A DNA stretch of 64,000 bases from Bacteroides pyogenes (lineage in GTDB: Bacteria > Bacteroidota > Bacteroidia > Bacteroidales > Bacteroidaceae): NCBI RefSeq assembly GCF_014196225.1, contig NZ_JACIDI010000003.1:182311-246310 (forward strand), read 5' to 3'. Of this stretch, positions 45,147 through 53,808 are shown in pieces. Positions within the stretch are counted from its first letter, which is position 1, and every line of letters starts with the position of its first letter. The position numbers and the translations under genes are program-made. The notes below the pieces were generated by a model. The model had not been told where the DNA came from. It did no database searches and was given only the letters and a program-made list of their open reading frames with translations.

Positions 45147-45590
45147 ATGGCAGAATTGACGACACAGCAGAAAAAAGAATACGCGGGGATGCTCTACCTG
45201 AAAGAGAACCTGACAATGCAAGAGATTGCCGAGAAGGTGAACGTGACCCGGCAGACCGTTTCCCGGTGGATTAAAGCCGAGAAATGGGAGGAGCGGAAAG
45301 TGGGCATCACCCTGACCCGTGAGGAGCAGATTGCAAACTTGCACCGGCAGGTGGCGGAGATAAACAAGGTGATCGGAGAAAGGGAAGCCGGCAAGCGGTT
45401 TGCCAGCCCGGCCGAAGCCGATACGCTCGGCAAGTTGGCGGCCGCCATCAAGAAGTTGGAGAACGACGTAGGGCTGTCCGACATCATCAGCGTGGGCATG
45501 CGCTTCATCGACTGGCTGCGACCCGTAGACCTCGAACGAGCTAAGGAGTTCACCGCATTGTGGGATGCTTTTATAAAGGACAGCCTATGA
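45147..45590 (+). CDS. Terminase small subunit (Mu gp27/DUF1804-like)
   Basis: This 147-residue protein has an N-terminal helix-turn-helix (LTMQEIAEKVNVTRQTVSRWIKAEKW) and a coiled middle, as expected for a DNA-recognising small terminase. The chosen ATG at 45147 follows the late promoter closely; a TTG-led extension to 45126 would overlap the promoter. Its stop overlaps the large terminase ATG (ATGA), so the subunits are coupled. Confidence 0.8.
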   Translation: MAELTTQQKKEYAGMLYLKENLTMQEIAEKVNVTRQTVSRWIKAEKWEERKVGITLTREEQIANLHRQVAEINKVIGEREAGKRFASPAEADTLGKLAAAIKKLENDVGLSDIISVGMRFIDWLRPVDLERAKEFTALWDAFIKDSL

Positions 45591-47116
45591 AAGCGATAGA
45601 CAAAGAACATCTGGCCAAGTGGGAGGTGTTCCGGGAGGACATCTTCCGCGACACGCCCGTGGAGGTTAGCCTGAGCCGGGGCGAGATGGAGAAGCACAAG
45701 GCGTACCTGGAGAAGCACCCTTTGGAATGGATCAAGTTCTTCTTCCCGAAGGCGGCGAAGTGTGAGTTCGCCGATTTCCAGAAGAAAGCGATTGCACGCT
45801 GCACAGAGAATGACGAGTGGTACGAGGTGCTTTCGTGGGCGCGGAGCCTCGCCAAGAGTACCATCGTGATGTTCGTCGTGCTCTATCTCGTCTTTACCGG
45901 CCGGAAGCTCAACATCATCATGGCGAGCGCCACGCAGGATGCCGCCATCCGCCTGCTGAAACCCTACAAGACACACCTGGAGAAAAACGGGCGGCTGCGC
46001 GCCTATTACGGCAACCAGGTGCAGGCAGGCTCGTGGAAAGACTCCGAGTTCGTCCTGAAGATGGGCGTGTCGTTCCTCGCCGTGGGAGCGGGAAACGCAC
46101 CGCGCGGCGCGCGTAACGAGGAGGTGCGCCCGGATACGCTGCTGGTGGATGACTTCGACACCGATGAGGGATGCCGCAACCCGGACACCGTGGAAAAGAA
46201 CTGGCGGTGGTGGGAAGATGCGCTCTACTTTACACGGGACCCGGCACGTCCCACACTTGTGGTGTTCTGCGGAAACATCATCGCCAAGGATTGCTGCATC
46301 ACCCGCGCCGGGGCCGTGGCCGACCACTGGGACATCGTGAATATCCGGGACAAGGAGGGACGGTCTGTTTGGCCGCAGAAAAACTCGGAAGCGGATATAG
46401 ACAGAGCCATAAGCAAGGTAACGACCGTGGCGGCGCAGAAAGAATACTTCAACAACCCCATCAGCGAGGGCGAAATATTTACCGACATAACCTACGGCAA
46501 AATACCCCCGCTGCGTAAGTTCCCTTTCCTCGTGATATACGGCGACCCCTCGCCGGGAGAGAACAAGAGCAAGGATTCCAGCATGAAGGCCTGCTGGCTC
46601 TGCGGGAAGCTGGGCGGAACGCTTTACGTCATCAAGGGATTCCTCGACCGGGGGCTGAACGCCGAGTTCATCGACTGGTACATCAGGCTGAACGCCTACG
46701 TGGATGGAAAGACCAACGTCTACTGCTACATGGAGAATAACAAGCTGCAAGACCCATTCTTCCGGCAGGTATTCTTGCCGTTAGTACGCAAGGCTCGGGA
46801 GGAGCGGGGCATAAGCCTGAACATCCTGCCGGACACCGAGAAGAAAACGGACAAGGCCACGCGTATAGAGGCCAATCTGGAGCCTCTGAACAGGGAGGGC
46901 GATCTGATATTCAACGAGCAGGAAGAGAAGAACCCGCACATGCAGCGGCTGGCCGACCAGTTCAAGCTCTTCACGCTGCGCCTGAAGTTCCCCGCCGACG
47001 GTCCTGACTGCATAGAAGGTGCCAACCGCATACTCGACAACAAGTTGCTGAAGTCGCAACCTGCCGCCGTCATTCCCCGTAAAGTGCTGCGGGGCAAGAA
47101 CAAGTACAGAATGTAA
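45587..47116 (+). CDS. Terminase large subunit
   Basis: This 509-residue packaging motor has an ATPase part with a Walker A-like SWARSLAKST near residue 84 and Walker B TLLVDDFD near 184. A C-terminal nuclease part has YGDPSPGEN near 321. It cuts and packages phage DNA. In transposable phages packaging is headful from the integrated copy. The start is ATG 45587 (MKAIDKEHL). Confidence 0.9.
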   Translation: MKAIDKEHLAKWEVFREDIFRDTPVEVSLSRGEMEKHKAYLEKHPLEWIKFFFPKAAKCEFADFQKKAIARCTENDEWYEVLSWARSLAKSTIVMFVVLYLVFTGRKLNIIMASATQDAAIRLLKPYKTHLEKNGRLRAYYGNQVQAGSWKDSEFVLKMGVSFLAVGAGNAPRGARNEEVRPDTLLVDDFDTDEGCRNPDTVEKNWRWWEDALYFTRDPARPTLVVFCGNIIAKDCCITRAGAVADHWDIVNIRDKEGRSVWPQKNSEADIDRAISKVTTVAAQKEYFNNPISEGEIFTDITYGKIPPLRKFPFLVIYGDPSPGENKSKDSSMKACWLCGKLGGTLYVIKGFLDRGLNAEFIDWYIRLNAYVDGKTNVYCYMENNKLQDPFFRQVFLPLVRKAREERGISLNILPDTEKKTDKATRIEANLEPLNREGDLIFNEQEEKNPHMQRLADQFKLFTLRLKFPADGPDCIEGANRILDNKLLKSQPAAVIPRKVLRGKNKYRM

Positions 47117-47135
47117 CATTAAACACACCATACCC

Positions 47136-47561
47136 ATGAGTAGATTTATCGAATTGAAAGATTACGACGCCACGATGCACCGCGACATACTCGATGCGCT
47201 GACACGCGAGGACAAGGTCCTGCCTGAGGTTTGCGCCGACCGCGCCGTGGGCGAGATGCGGGGATACCTCTCCGCCCGATACGACTGTGACAGACTGTTC
47301 GCCGCCACCGGCACCGACCGCAACCCGGTTGTGCTGATGATAGCCCTCGACATTGCCGCCTACCACCTGTTCAGCATCCACAACCCGCAGAAGATGTCGC
47401 AGGTGCGCAAGGACCGTTACGACCGCGCGGTGGAATGGATGAAAGGCGTGCAGCGGGGTAACGTGCTCATCGACGGAGCGCCAAGCCTGCCCGAACCCGG
47501 GCGTAGCGGGAACTCGCCCTTTCAAATGAGAAGCAATCCCAAACGAAGGAACCACTTTTAA
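47136..47561 (+). CDS. Gp36-family phage protein (DUF1320)
   Basis: This 141-residue protein matches the Mu gp36/DUF1320 head-completion family: an N-terminal YDATMHRDILDALTRED and a middle VVLMIALDIAAYHLFSIHNPQ. It lies between terminase and portal in the Mu order. The exact role in the virion is not settled. Confidence 0.75.
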   Translation: MSRFIELKDYDATMHRDILDALTREDKVLPEVCADRAVGEMRGYLSARYDCDRLFAATGTDRNPVVLMIALDIAAYHLFSIHNPQKMSQVRKDRYDRAVEWMKGVQRGNVLIDGAPSLPEPGRSGNSPFQMRSNPKRRNHF

Positions 47562-47572
47562 ACCAATACAAC

Positions 47573-48910
47573 ATGAGAAAGAATACATACAGGAAGACTG
47601 GCCGGCGGATCACCGCAGGCGGCCTTCGTCCGCTGCCGGGGCAAAATACGTCCCGCACCATCGTACTGATGCAGCCCAAACGCTTCGGCATAGACATCGA
47701 CACCGTCGTGTCGGCCATCAACGCAGCCGAGAACGTGGACTTCTGCCGACGGGCCAAACTCTACGACCTCTATGCCGACATTCTGATGGACGCACACCTG
47801 ACGGCCGTCATCAACAAACGCAAGAGTGCCGTGCTATGCACGCCTGTGGAGTTCCACCGAGGCGGAGTACCCGACGAGGAGATATGCGAGATGCTACGCT
47901 CGCCCTGGTTCTACCGCTTCCGCAGCGATGCCATGGACGCCCTGTTCTGGGGATTTACACTCGTACAGTTCCACCGCAACGGACAGTGGCCGGACTATTT
48001 CCTCGTGCCCCGCAAGCACGCAGACCCCGTGCGTGAGGAGATATTCCGCCATCAGACGGACATCACCGGCGAACCCTGGACGGAGTATGACGACCTGCTG
48101 TTTATCGGGAGCCGCACCGAACTCGGGCTGCTGGCGCAGGCGGCCCCCTACGTGGTGTACAAACGCAACACGCTGGCCGACTGGGCGCAGTTCTCCGAGG
48201 TCTTCGGCATGCCCGTGCGCGAGTACCTCTACGACGCCAACGACCCCGAAGCCCGGGCGCAGATACTCAATGATGCCTATAACGAAGGCGGGGCGGGCGT
48301 ATACGTGCATCCCAAGGACAGTGAGATGAAGTTCGTGGAAAGCAACGGGAAGACGGCCAGCGCCGACCTGTATGAACGCCTGACGGAGCGGTGCAACGCA
48401 GAAATATCCAAGCTCATACTGGGCAACACCCTGACCACCGAAGCATCGTCCACCGGAACGCAGGCCCTTGGAACGGTACACCGCAAGGTGGAGGACAGGC
48501 TGGCGCAAGCCGACCGCAAATACCTGCTTGACCTGCTGAACTACGAGATGACGGATATCTTCTCCGCCATGGGCATCGACACCTCGGGCGGGAAGTTCCT
48601 ATTCAAGGAGCCGAAGGACATCGACCTGAACCAGCGCATGGAAATCGCCTCGAAAATGGATGCACTGGGGCTGCCGTTGGACGAGGAGCAGCTGTACGAG
48701 GAGACGGGATTCCGCAAGCCGGCTGACTACGAGCAGCGAAAACGTGAACACAGGGATGTTGTTCCTCCCGTACCCGTCGGGAAAGACAAAACGGAGAAGC
48801 CGGAAAAGCCGGAAGAGGAACCGGCGGACGACAAGGAAAAAGGAGTATTCAAGGCCTTGAAGCGTTTTTTCGGCCAAGCCCCCAGAGGCGAGGGGGCTTT
48901 AGGCTGGTAG
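47573..48910 (+). CDS. Portal protein (DUF935, Mu gp29-like)
   Basis: This 445-residue protein is the portal, with LMQPKRFGIDIDTVVSAIN at the start, DALFWGFTLVQFHRNGQWPD near 120-140 and NTLTTEASSTGTQALGTVHR near 283. The last 55 residues are Lys/Glu-rich. Its stop TAG overlaps the GTG start of the minor head gene by one base. Packaging goes through this dodecamer. Confidence 0.87.
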   Translation: MRKNTYRKTGRRITAGGLRPLPGQNTSRTIVLMQPKRFGIDIDTVVSAINAAENVDFCRRAKLYDLYADILMDAHLTAVINKRKSAVLCTPVEFHRGGVPDEEICEMLRSPWFYRFRSDAMDALFWGFTLVQFHRNGQWPDYFLVPRKHADPVREEIFRHQTDITGEPWTEYDDLLFIGSRTELGLLAQAAPYVVYKRNTLADWAQFSEVFGMPVREYLYDANDPEARAQILNDAYNEGGAGVYVHPKDSEMKFVESNGKTASADLYERLTERCNAEISKLILGNTLTTEASSTGTQALGTVHRKVEDRLAQADRKYLLDLLNYEMTDIFSAMGIDTSGGKFLFKEPKDIDLNQRMEIASKMDALGLPLDEEQLYEETGFRKPADYEQRKREHRDVVPPVPVGKDKTEKPEKPEEEPADDKEKGVFKALKRFFGQAPRGEGALGW

Positions 48911-50163
48911 TGGAGGACCTGTACTACAACGATTCCTGCCCTTCGTGCGCCGCTTTCAGGGGTGAGGCGGCACAAGGATTCACCTTCGATAAAGAAGTGC
49001 TTAAACAGGCTTTAAAGACCATTTATAAGCAGGACTTTTCTCCTACCGCGGACATCGAGGAGCATCTTTTCGATGAGACCTTCGCCACCTTCGGCCGTGC
49101 CATAGACGAGGGGTACGGCAAGCCCGCGCCGGGGGCATCGAACGAGGGCTTCTATCACGAGCTGCGCCGCAACGCCGCTGTGTTCTCTGCCTTCAAGGTG
49201 CACCGCCTGCAGAACGACATCGCCGCGCAACTGGTGAACGGGAACGGGCAGCTGAAGCCGTTCGAGCGCTTTGCCGAGGATGTCCGCCCCATGCTCGACC
49301 ACCAAGTGGAACGGTGGCTGCGCACCGAATACGACACCGCCGTTATCCGTGCCCATCAGGCGGCGGACTGGCGCAAGTACATGGAGCAAGCCCACATCCT
49401 GCCCAACCTGCGGTGGCTGCCTACCACCAGCGCCACGCCCGACATCGTGCACAAGCAGTTCTGGAGCATCGAACTGACCCTCCCCGTTGGACATCCCTTC
49501 TGGAATGCACACCGCCCGGGAGACCGCTGGAACTGCCACTGCTCGCTCGAAGCTACGGATGATGCCCCCACGCCGGGACACGAGATTCCGAAAACCACTC
49601 CGCAGAACAAGTCCGCGCCGGGACTGGACAACAACCCAGGCACGGACGCGAAGCTCTTCAGTGACACACATCCCTACGTGGCGCATGCCTATAAAGGGGC
49701 GAAAAAGGCGGTGGAGAAGTTCATCAAGGAGAAGTTCCCCGACAAGGCAAGTGTCAAGGTGGAGCCGAAGCACGACGAACCGAAAAGCTATGCCGCGCGG
49801 ACAAAGGAGATAAAGAAAGCGGCCGCACCGCTGAAAGAAGAGATATTCGTAAACAAGCGGTTTAAAAAAGACATCCGCATCACCGGGCGAGGCATTAAAG
49901 AATGGCTCAACCAGCCACACGAGCATTATGCGCACAAGAACGAACTACTGCTGCGCATGGGCGATGTGATGAAGAAAGCCAAATACATGGGCTACGGAAA
50001 GGATAAGCATGACCCTTCTGTTAAGGCGCATCTGTTCGAGGTGAAGATACTGGGTGATAAATCGTGGATTATCGTGCGCGAGTTGAAACCCGGACGGGTG
50101 GAGATTTATAGCATATCGGACAGCCCGAGGATATTGGATATCATAGAAAAACCGACCTCCTGA
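48910..50163 (+). CDS. Minor head protein (Mu gpF-like) with C-terminal nuclease-like domain
   Basis: This 417-residue protein has the SPP1 gp7/gpF domain with HRPGDRWNCHCSLE near residue 200. The C-terminal 100 residues (KEWLNQPHEHYAHKNELLLR and WIIVRELKPGRVEIYSISD) resemble the PBECR nuclease-like domains found fused to phage head proteins. If real, this domain is injected with the DNA and might act on host RNA or tRNA. The start is GTG. Confidence 0.75.
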   Translation: MEDLYYNDSCPSCAAFRGEAAQGFTFDKEVLKQALKTIYKQDFSPTADIEEHLFDETFATFGRAIDEGYGKPAPGASNEGFYHELRRNAAVFSAFKVHRLQNDIAAQLVNGNGQLKPFERFAEDVRPMLDHQVERWLRTEYDTAVIRAHQAADWRKYMEQAHILPNLRWLPTTSATPDIVHKQFWSIELTLPVGHPFWNAHRPGDRWNCHCSLEATDDAPTPGHEIPKTTPQNKSAPGLDNNPGTDAKLFSDTHPYVAHAYKGAKKAVEKFIKEKFPDKASVKVEPKHDEPKSYAARTKEIKKAAAPLKEEIFVNKRFKKDIRITGRGIKEWLNQPHEHYAHKNELLLRMGDVMKKAKYMGYGKDKHDPSVKAHLFEVKILGDKSWIIVRELKPGRVEIYSISDSPRILDIIEKPTS

Positions 50164-50314
50164 CAAGGATTCCGCGGAACTGCAATCCGCGGCCTGAATC
50201 AGAAAGCCGGCCTTTACACCCAAGCCACGGCCGGAACTATAATCCGGCAAGCCTGAAGGTGTACCGCAAAGATACGACTATTTAATTAATAAACAACAAA
50301 TTGAACCAGTTTTT
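50164..50314 (+). other. Structured intergenic leader
   Basis: Two hairpin-prone repeats share GGAACT, four bases and AATCCG or a close variant (50176-50191 and 50232-50250), each with GC-rich flanks (CCGCGG twice; GGCCGG and CCGGC). No coding frame is seen. It may fold as RNA and adjust expression of the gpG-like gene. Confidence 0.4.
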
Positions 50315-50908
50315 ATGACTATTAAAGAATTCCACCAATACGCCAAGCAGAAGGAGAAAGAGCTGGATCGGCTCTACAACGACATCCTGCCCGTCAAAGT
50401 GGGGGCAATCGCCAAACGGCATTTTCAGGACAATTTCCGCAAGGGGGGATTCGTGGATGGCGGCCTCACGCCCTGGCCGGCCACCCGCAGGCAGCAGTCC
50501 GGAGGGAAGTCGGCCGCTTCGCGCTACGGCCCCTTGTTGAGCAGCCGCACCCACCTGATGCGCAGCGTGCGCGACGTGCCAGGGCGGGCACGTACCACCA
50601 TTGTCAGCGACCTGCCATACTCCCGTATACACAACGAGGGAGGTACCATAGAGACGCATCCCAACGTCACACCCCGCATGCGGCGCTTCGCTTGGGCAAA
50701 GTTCTTCGAGGCGGGTGGCGGGGGAAAGAAAGAGACCGAAGTGCCGGCCGAAGCTCTGAAATGGAAGAAACTGGCGCTGACGCGCAAGGCGAAACTCGAC
50801 ATCCGGGTCTACATCCCCCAGCGAAAATTCATCGGGGCAAGCCGGGAACTTGAAGAACGGATATCGGAGAAAATCATCAACGAGACAAGGAAGGTACTGG
50901 GGAAATGA
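50315..50908 (+). CDS. Virion morphogenesis protein (Mu gpG-like)
   Basis: This 197-residue protein matches the phage virion morphogenesis family: YNDILPVKVGAIAKRHFQDNFRKGGF (residues 21-46), then NRTHLMRSVRDVPGR-like and NEGGTIETHPNVTPRMRRF. It lies after the minor head gene. Role: joining head and tail. Confidence 0.78.
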   Translation: MTIKEFHQYAKQKEKELDRLYNDILPVKVGAIAKRHFQDNFRKGGFVDGGLTPWPATRRQQSGGKSAASRYGPLLSSRTHLMRSVRDVPGRARTTIVSDLPYSRIHNEGGTIETHPNVTPRMRRFAWAKFFEAGGGGKKETEVPAEALKWKKLALTRKAKLDIRVYIPQRKFIGASRELEERISEKIINETRKVLGK

Positions 50909-50936
50909 AGACGTTAGACATTTAGATTAGAAAAAT

Positions 50937-51386
50937 ATGGAAAAGCTATTCAACATTTTGCAGCGGGTCATTGCCGAGGGCATGTCCGAACTGAGACTGA
51001 CAGACGAAGACTACGGACAATTAGAGATACAGGAAGACCACTATCCCGTGACGTTTCCCTGCGTACTGCTGGCCGTGCCCGAAGTGGCATGGACGGAACT
51101 GGCGGGAGGGGCGCAGCGCGGAACGGCTACCGTCATCACCCGGCTGGCCATAGACTGCTACCAAGACACGCACTACGGCAGTGGAACTGAGGATGAGACC
51201 GCACGCCGACAACAGATGCGTACCCGGCTGCACAGACTTCTGCAAGGCAGAAAACCCCTGTTCGGGTGCGGTGCGCTGGTGCGCCGCAAGAGTAGAGACT
51301 ACAGTCTGCCCGGAGGAATAAAGGTGTACGAAACGGAGTATGAGATGACGGTGGCCGACACGCCCTGTGTGGTCAGTCGTCAGTAA
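50937..51386 (+). CDS. Head-tail neck protein (Mu gp37-like slot)
   Basis: This 149-residue protein lies last in the rightward head operon. It is mixed alpha/beta, with DEDYGQLEIQEDHYPVTFPC near residues 23-42 and TVITRLAIDCYQDTHYG near 64-80. Position matches a tail terminator or neck protein. No closer family can be named. Confidence 0.6.
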   Translation: MEKLFNILQRVIAEGMSELRLTDEDYGQLEIQEDHYPVTFPCVLLAVPEVAWTELAGGAQRGTATVITRLAIDCYQDTHYGSGTEDETARRQQMRTRLHRLLQGRKPLFGCGALVRRKSRDYSLPGGIKVYETEYEMTVADTPCVVSRQ

Positions 51387-51642
51387 AGAAGGAGAGCTGC
51401 GAGGCCGATAAGCGAGGCTTGCGCACTTTGGGCACGGGACGCACATCAATATCGGTCAGCTTGTGGCAGTTGGCACGGATAATGGACATGATACGCTCCT
51501 CAGAGATGAAAAACTCCTCACGGGAAAGAATTTTCAATGCGTCATCGAAACGAAGACGCTGTATCTCCGTCCAGAAATAGTACCTCTGCAACAGCTTCTT
51601 GTCTCTTAGTGATATTAATGTTTTGTTTCTTCCGCGTGACAT
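51373..51642 (-). CDS. Conserved phage protein of unknown function
   Basis: This 89-residue protein (MSRGRNKTLISLRDKKLLQR, then FYFWTEIQRLRFDDA-like) resembles a short protein kept in Bacteroidales Mu-like phages, but no function is known. Its last 14 bases overlap the end of the neck gene on the opposite strand. It has a basic start and helical body, so DNA binding is possible. Convergence with the late operon suggests separate control. Confidence 0.65.
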   Translation of the reverse strand: MSRGRNKTLISLRDKKLLQRYYFWTEIQRLRFDDALKILSREEFFISEERIMSIIRANCHKLTDIDVRPVPKVRKPRLSASQLSFFTDD

Positions 51643-51800
51643 GACATTTTATTTATCACAAAAATAAACGTTTTCTCGATTTTATACACTATAAAAATGA
51701 GAAAAACTCCAGTAGCCGATTAGTCACCGGAAATTTTGCTCAAAAACAGAAAGGAGAGCCGGAAAAAGTAATACTGAAGAATAAACAGGAAAGGGAAAAA

Positions 51801-51910
51801 GCCCTCGACCGTTAGCATAGATACCACTCACATACTAATAAAATGCGCCGCAACGCACAGCCGAGGGCAAGACCTTCGCTGCGTTACGGCGCATTCGTAC
51901 ATGTGAGTGG
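51801..51910. other. Large palindromic region with alternative pairing
   Basis: AATGCGCCGCAACGCA (51842-51857) pairs with TGCGTTACGGCGCATT (51880-51895), one mismatch. An outer CCACTCACAT (51824-51833) pairs with ATGTGAGTGG (51901-51910). A competing stem is GCCCTCG (51801-51807) with CGAGGGC (51862-51868). Flanking bases to 51945 lack coding frames. It lies just before dam. Confidence 0.65.
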
Positions 51911-51945
51911 TTGACAAAAGTAATAACTATAATAGAAAAAACAAA

Positions 51946-52755
51946 ATGAAAACACCCATTTCTTATTATGGAGGCAAGCAAACAATGCTAAAGCATATCC
52001 TTCCTCTGATTCCAAGTCATAAACTATACACAGAGGCTTTCTGCGGTGGAGCAGCGGTATTGTTTGCCAAGCGTCCGGCCGATGGCGAGATTATCAACGA
52101 CATCGACATGGATATAACAAACTTCTATTGGATGGCCAAGGCCTATTATCATGACTTAAAGCAAGAGATTGAAAAGACTTTGCACAGCCGGGATATGCAC
52201 GCCCATGCGGGACATATTCTGCAATATCCTCAATTCTTTTCACCGGTGCAGCGGGCATGGGCTGTTTGGGCGTTGTGTAAGATGTCCTTTGCCAGCATGA
52301 TAGACGGTTCGTTCGGCTATGATTTTGGCGGCGGAATGCCGAAAAAACTGCGTAACGCAAAGGATGAGTTTACCGAATGGCTATGCGCCCGGCTCGATAA
52401 CGTGACCATAGAGAACAGAGATGCACTGAATGTCATCTCCACTTACGACCCACCTGATACTTTTCATTTTGTAGACCCGCCTTATATCAACAGTGATTGC
52501 GGGCATTATGAGGGTACATTCGATGAGTGTTGCATGGAGAAGCTCCTGCAGTTATTGGAACAGGTCAAAGGTAAGTTCATGCTGACAATGTTTCCCTTGA
52601 ATATGATAGAAGAATATGCCAATAAAAACGGGTGGGTCATTCACCAGATAGAAAGAACAATCAGCGCTTCAAAGACAAGCCGAAGAAAGCAAGAAGAGTG
52701 GATGATCTGCAATTATAAAAACTCTGCACATGGGAAACAAACCTGCTTATTTTAA
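51946..52755 (+). CDS. DNA adenine methyltransferase (D12 class)
   Basis: This 269-residue enzyme has motif X/I YYGGKQ (6-11), then LYTEAFCGGAAVLFAKRPA, and catalytic DPPY in FVDPPYINSD (near 174-183). It methylates adenine N6, probably to protect phage DNA from host restriction. The start ATG 51946 (MKTPISYYGGK) is chosen because it matches the family start. The gene is rightward and alone, behind the structured leader. Confidence 0.88.
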   Translation: MKTPISYYGGKQTMLKHILPLIPSHKLYTEAFCGGAAVLFAKRPADGEIINDIDMDITNFYWMAKAYYHDLKQEIEKTLHSRDMHAHAGHILQYPQFFSPVQRAWAVWALCKMSFASMIDGSFGYDFGGGMPKKLRNAKDEFTEWLCARLDNVTIENRDALNVISTYDPPDTFHFVDPPYINSDCGHYEGTFDECCMEKLLQLLEQVKGKFMLTMFPLNMIEEYANKNGWVIHQIERTISASKTSRRKQEEWMICNYKNSAHGKQTCLF

Positions 52756-52760
52756 AACAA

Positions 52761-52793
52761 AAACAGCGTTTGAAGGTAGTTTAAACGCTGTTT
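52761..52793. terminator. Bidirectional terminator
   Basis: AAACAGCGTTT (52761-52771) pairs with AAACGCTGTTT (52783-52793). A's precede and T's follow. It separates the convergent dam and 105-residue genes. Confidence 0.8.
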
Positions 52794-52811
52794 TATTTGA
52801 TTGGTTTAGAA

Positions 52812-53129
52812 TTATTCTAAAGCTTTTTTTATGGCTGCTTTAGCGGCTTTTATCTCTTTGTCTGCAAAAGAATAAATAGACTGATCATTGTTATCAAATC
52901 GTTCAAGCATCTCTTGCAACGCTTCCAGTAATTCAGGAGCAGCGGCTATTAGTTTAGCTCTCTTTCGTTGCCTCTCAGTTCCGAGTTCAGGCCTTCCAAC
53001 TGGAAAAACTACCATAGCTAACGGAAATTCTACAGGCGTGTCTTCTTTTATAAAGATTACGCCATCAGGAAAACCTGGAGTAAATGTCTCGACTGTTTTC
53101 CATTTTACTAAACTTTCTTTTTTACTCAT
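52812..53129 (-). CDS. Conserved phage protein
   Basis: This 105-residue protein has the widespread phage motif AKLIAAAPELLEALQEML near residues 58-75, usually found in proteins of unknown role. The N-terminal half is beta-rich. It lies leftward, downstream of the invertase gene, and may be the last gene of the early operon. Confidence 0.65.
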   Translation of the reverse strand: MSKKESLVKWKTVETFTPGFPDGVIFIKEDTPVEFPLAMVVFPVGRPELGTERQRKRAKLIAAAPELLEALQEMLERFDNNDQSIYSFADKEIKAAKAAIKKALE

Positions 53130-53145
53130 TCCTTTCTTATTTTAG

Positions 53146-53173
53146 TTGCTCCCGACATTAATGTCGGGAGCAA
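53146..53173. repeat. 28-bp perfect palindrome
   Basis: TTGCTCCCGACATT is followed by its exact complement. No loop and no T tract are present. It lies between the invertase gene and the 105-residue gene. It may be a terminator without tail, a cruciform, or a protein binding site. Confidence 0.85.
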
Positions 53174-53199
53174 AAGGTTCCATATTACATTGCCTTGAA

Positions 53200-53808
53200 T
53201 TAAGTAATTAAATTATTTCTTAAGAATCGGGCAAGAGTGTTCCGGTTGACCTTACATATTCCGGCTATCTTACGCTGTGATATACCTTCATTCAGAAGTC
53301 CTTTAACCAACTCTTTTTTCCCATACAGCTTGTATTTATCGGGCGAGCTCTTTCTCCCTTTAGGGCGTCCTAATATCACGCCCTCTAACTTTTTACGGGC
53401 TAAAGCCTCCTTAGTTCGCTGACTAATCATGTCGCGTTCGATTTCGGCGGCAATGCCAAAAGCGAACGCGAGAACCTTGCTCTGTATATTGTCTCCCAAT
53501 TCGTAACCGTCCTTGACGGTGTACACCTTTACATCGTGCAGCATACAGAACTCCAATATTCGCATGATCATGAACAGTTTTCTCCCAAGACGAGAAAGTT
53601 CGGAAGTTATTATTACATCACCCTTTTGCAGTTTATTCATCAGTTTTCCCAACAATCGCTTTTCGGGCTCTTTTGTTCCGGATATGCCATCATCTATAAT
53701 CCAATCATCAACTGACAATCCAAGGGATTCTGCCTTCTTGCACACTCCCAACTTCTGATTATTTGAGTCCTGTTCGTCCGTACTTACCCTTAAATATCCG
53801 TATATCAT
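53200..53808 (-). CDS. Serine recombinase, Mpi-type DNA invertase
   Basis: This 202-residue protein has the resolvase/invertase catalytic domain with nucleophile Ser9 in YLRVSTDEQ, TSELSRLGRK near residue 69, and VKDGYELGDNIQSKVLAFAFG. The C-terminal helix-turn-helix is ISQRKIAGICKVNRNTLARF. The sequence resembles the master DNA invertase Mpi group of Bacteroides, which inverts promoter segments at many loci. In Mu, the related Gin flips tail fibre genes. Its ATG overlaps the 40-residue ORF stop. Confidence 0.88.
   Translation of the reverse strand: MIYGYLRVSTDEQDSNNQKLGVCKKAESLGLSVDDWIIDDGISGTKEPEKRLLGKLMNKLQKGDVIITSELSRLGRKLFMIMRILEFCMLHDVKVYTVKDGYELGDNIQSKVLAFAFGIAAEIERDMISQRTKEALARKKLEGVILGRPKGRKSSPDKYKLYGKKELVKGLLNEGISQRKIAGICKVNRNTLARFLRNNLIT

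Noticed and set aside
45194..46750. A 518-codon open frame on the minus strand
   Set aside because: It is antisense to the terminase genes, rich in His, Val and Arg as expected for a shadow frame in GC-rich DNA, and has no domain.
47894..48508. A 204-codon frame on the minus strand inside the portal gene
   Set aside because: It is the shadow of the DUF935 portal; no motif or ribosome site is seen.
49012..49935. A 307-codon open frame on the minus strand
   Set aside because: It is the shadow of the minor head protein gene, which has clear motifs.
53146..53173. Palindrome as the proven crossover site of the invertase
   Set aside because: A perfectly symmetric core gives no direction, and no partner copy was found in the window.
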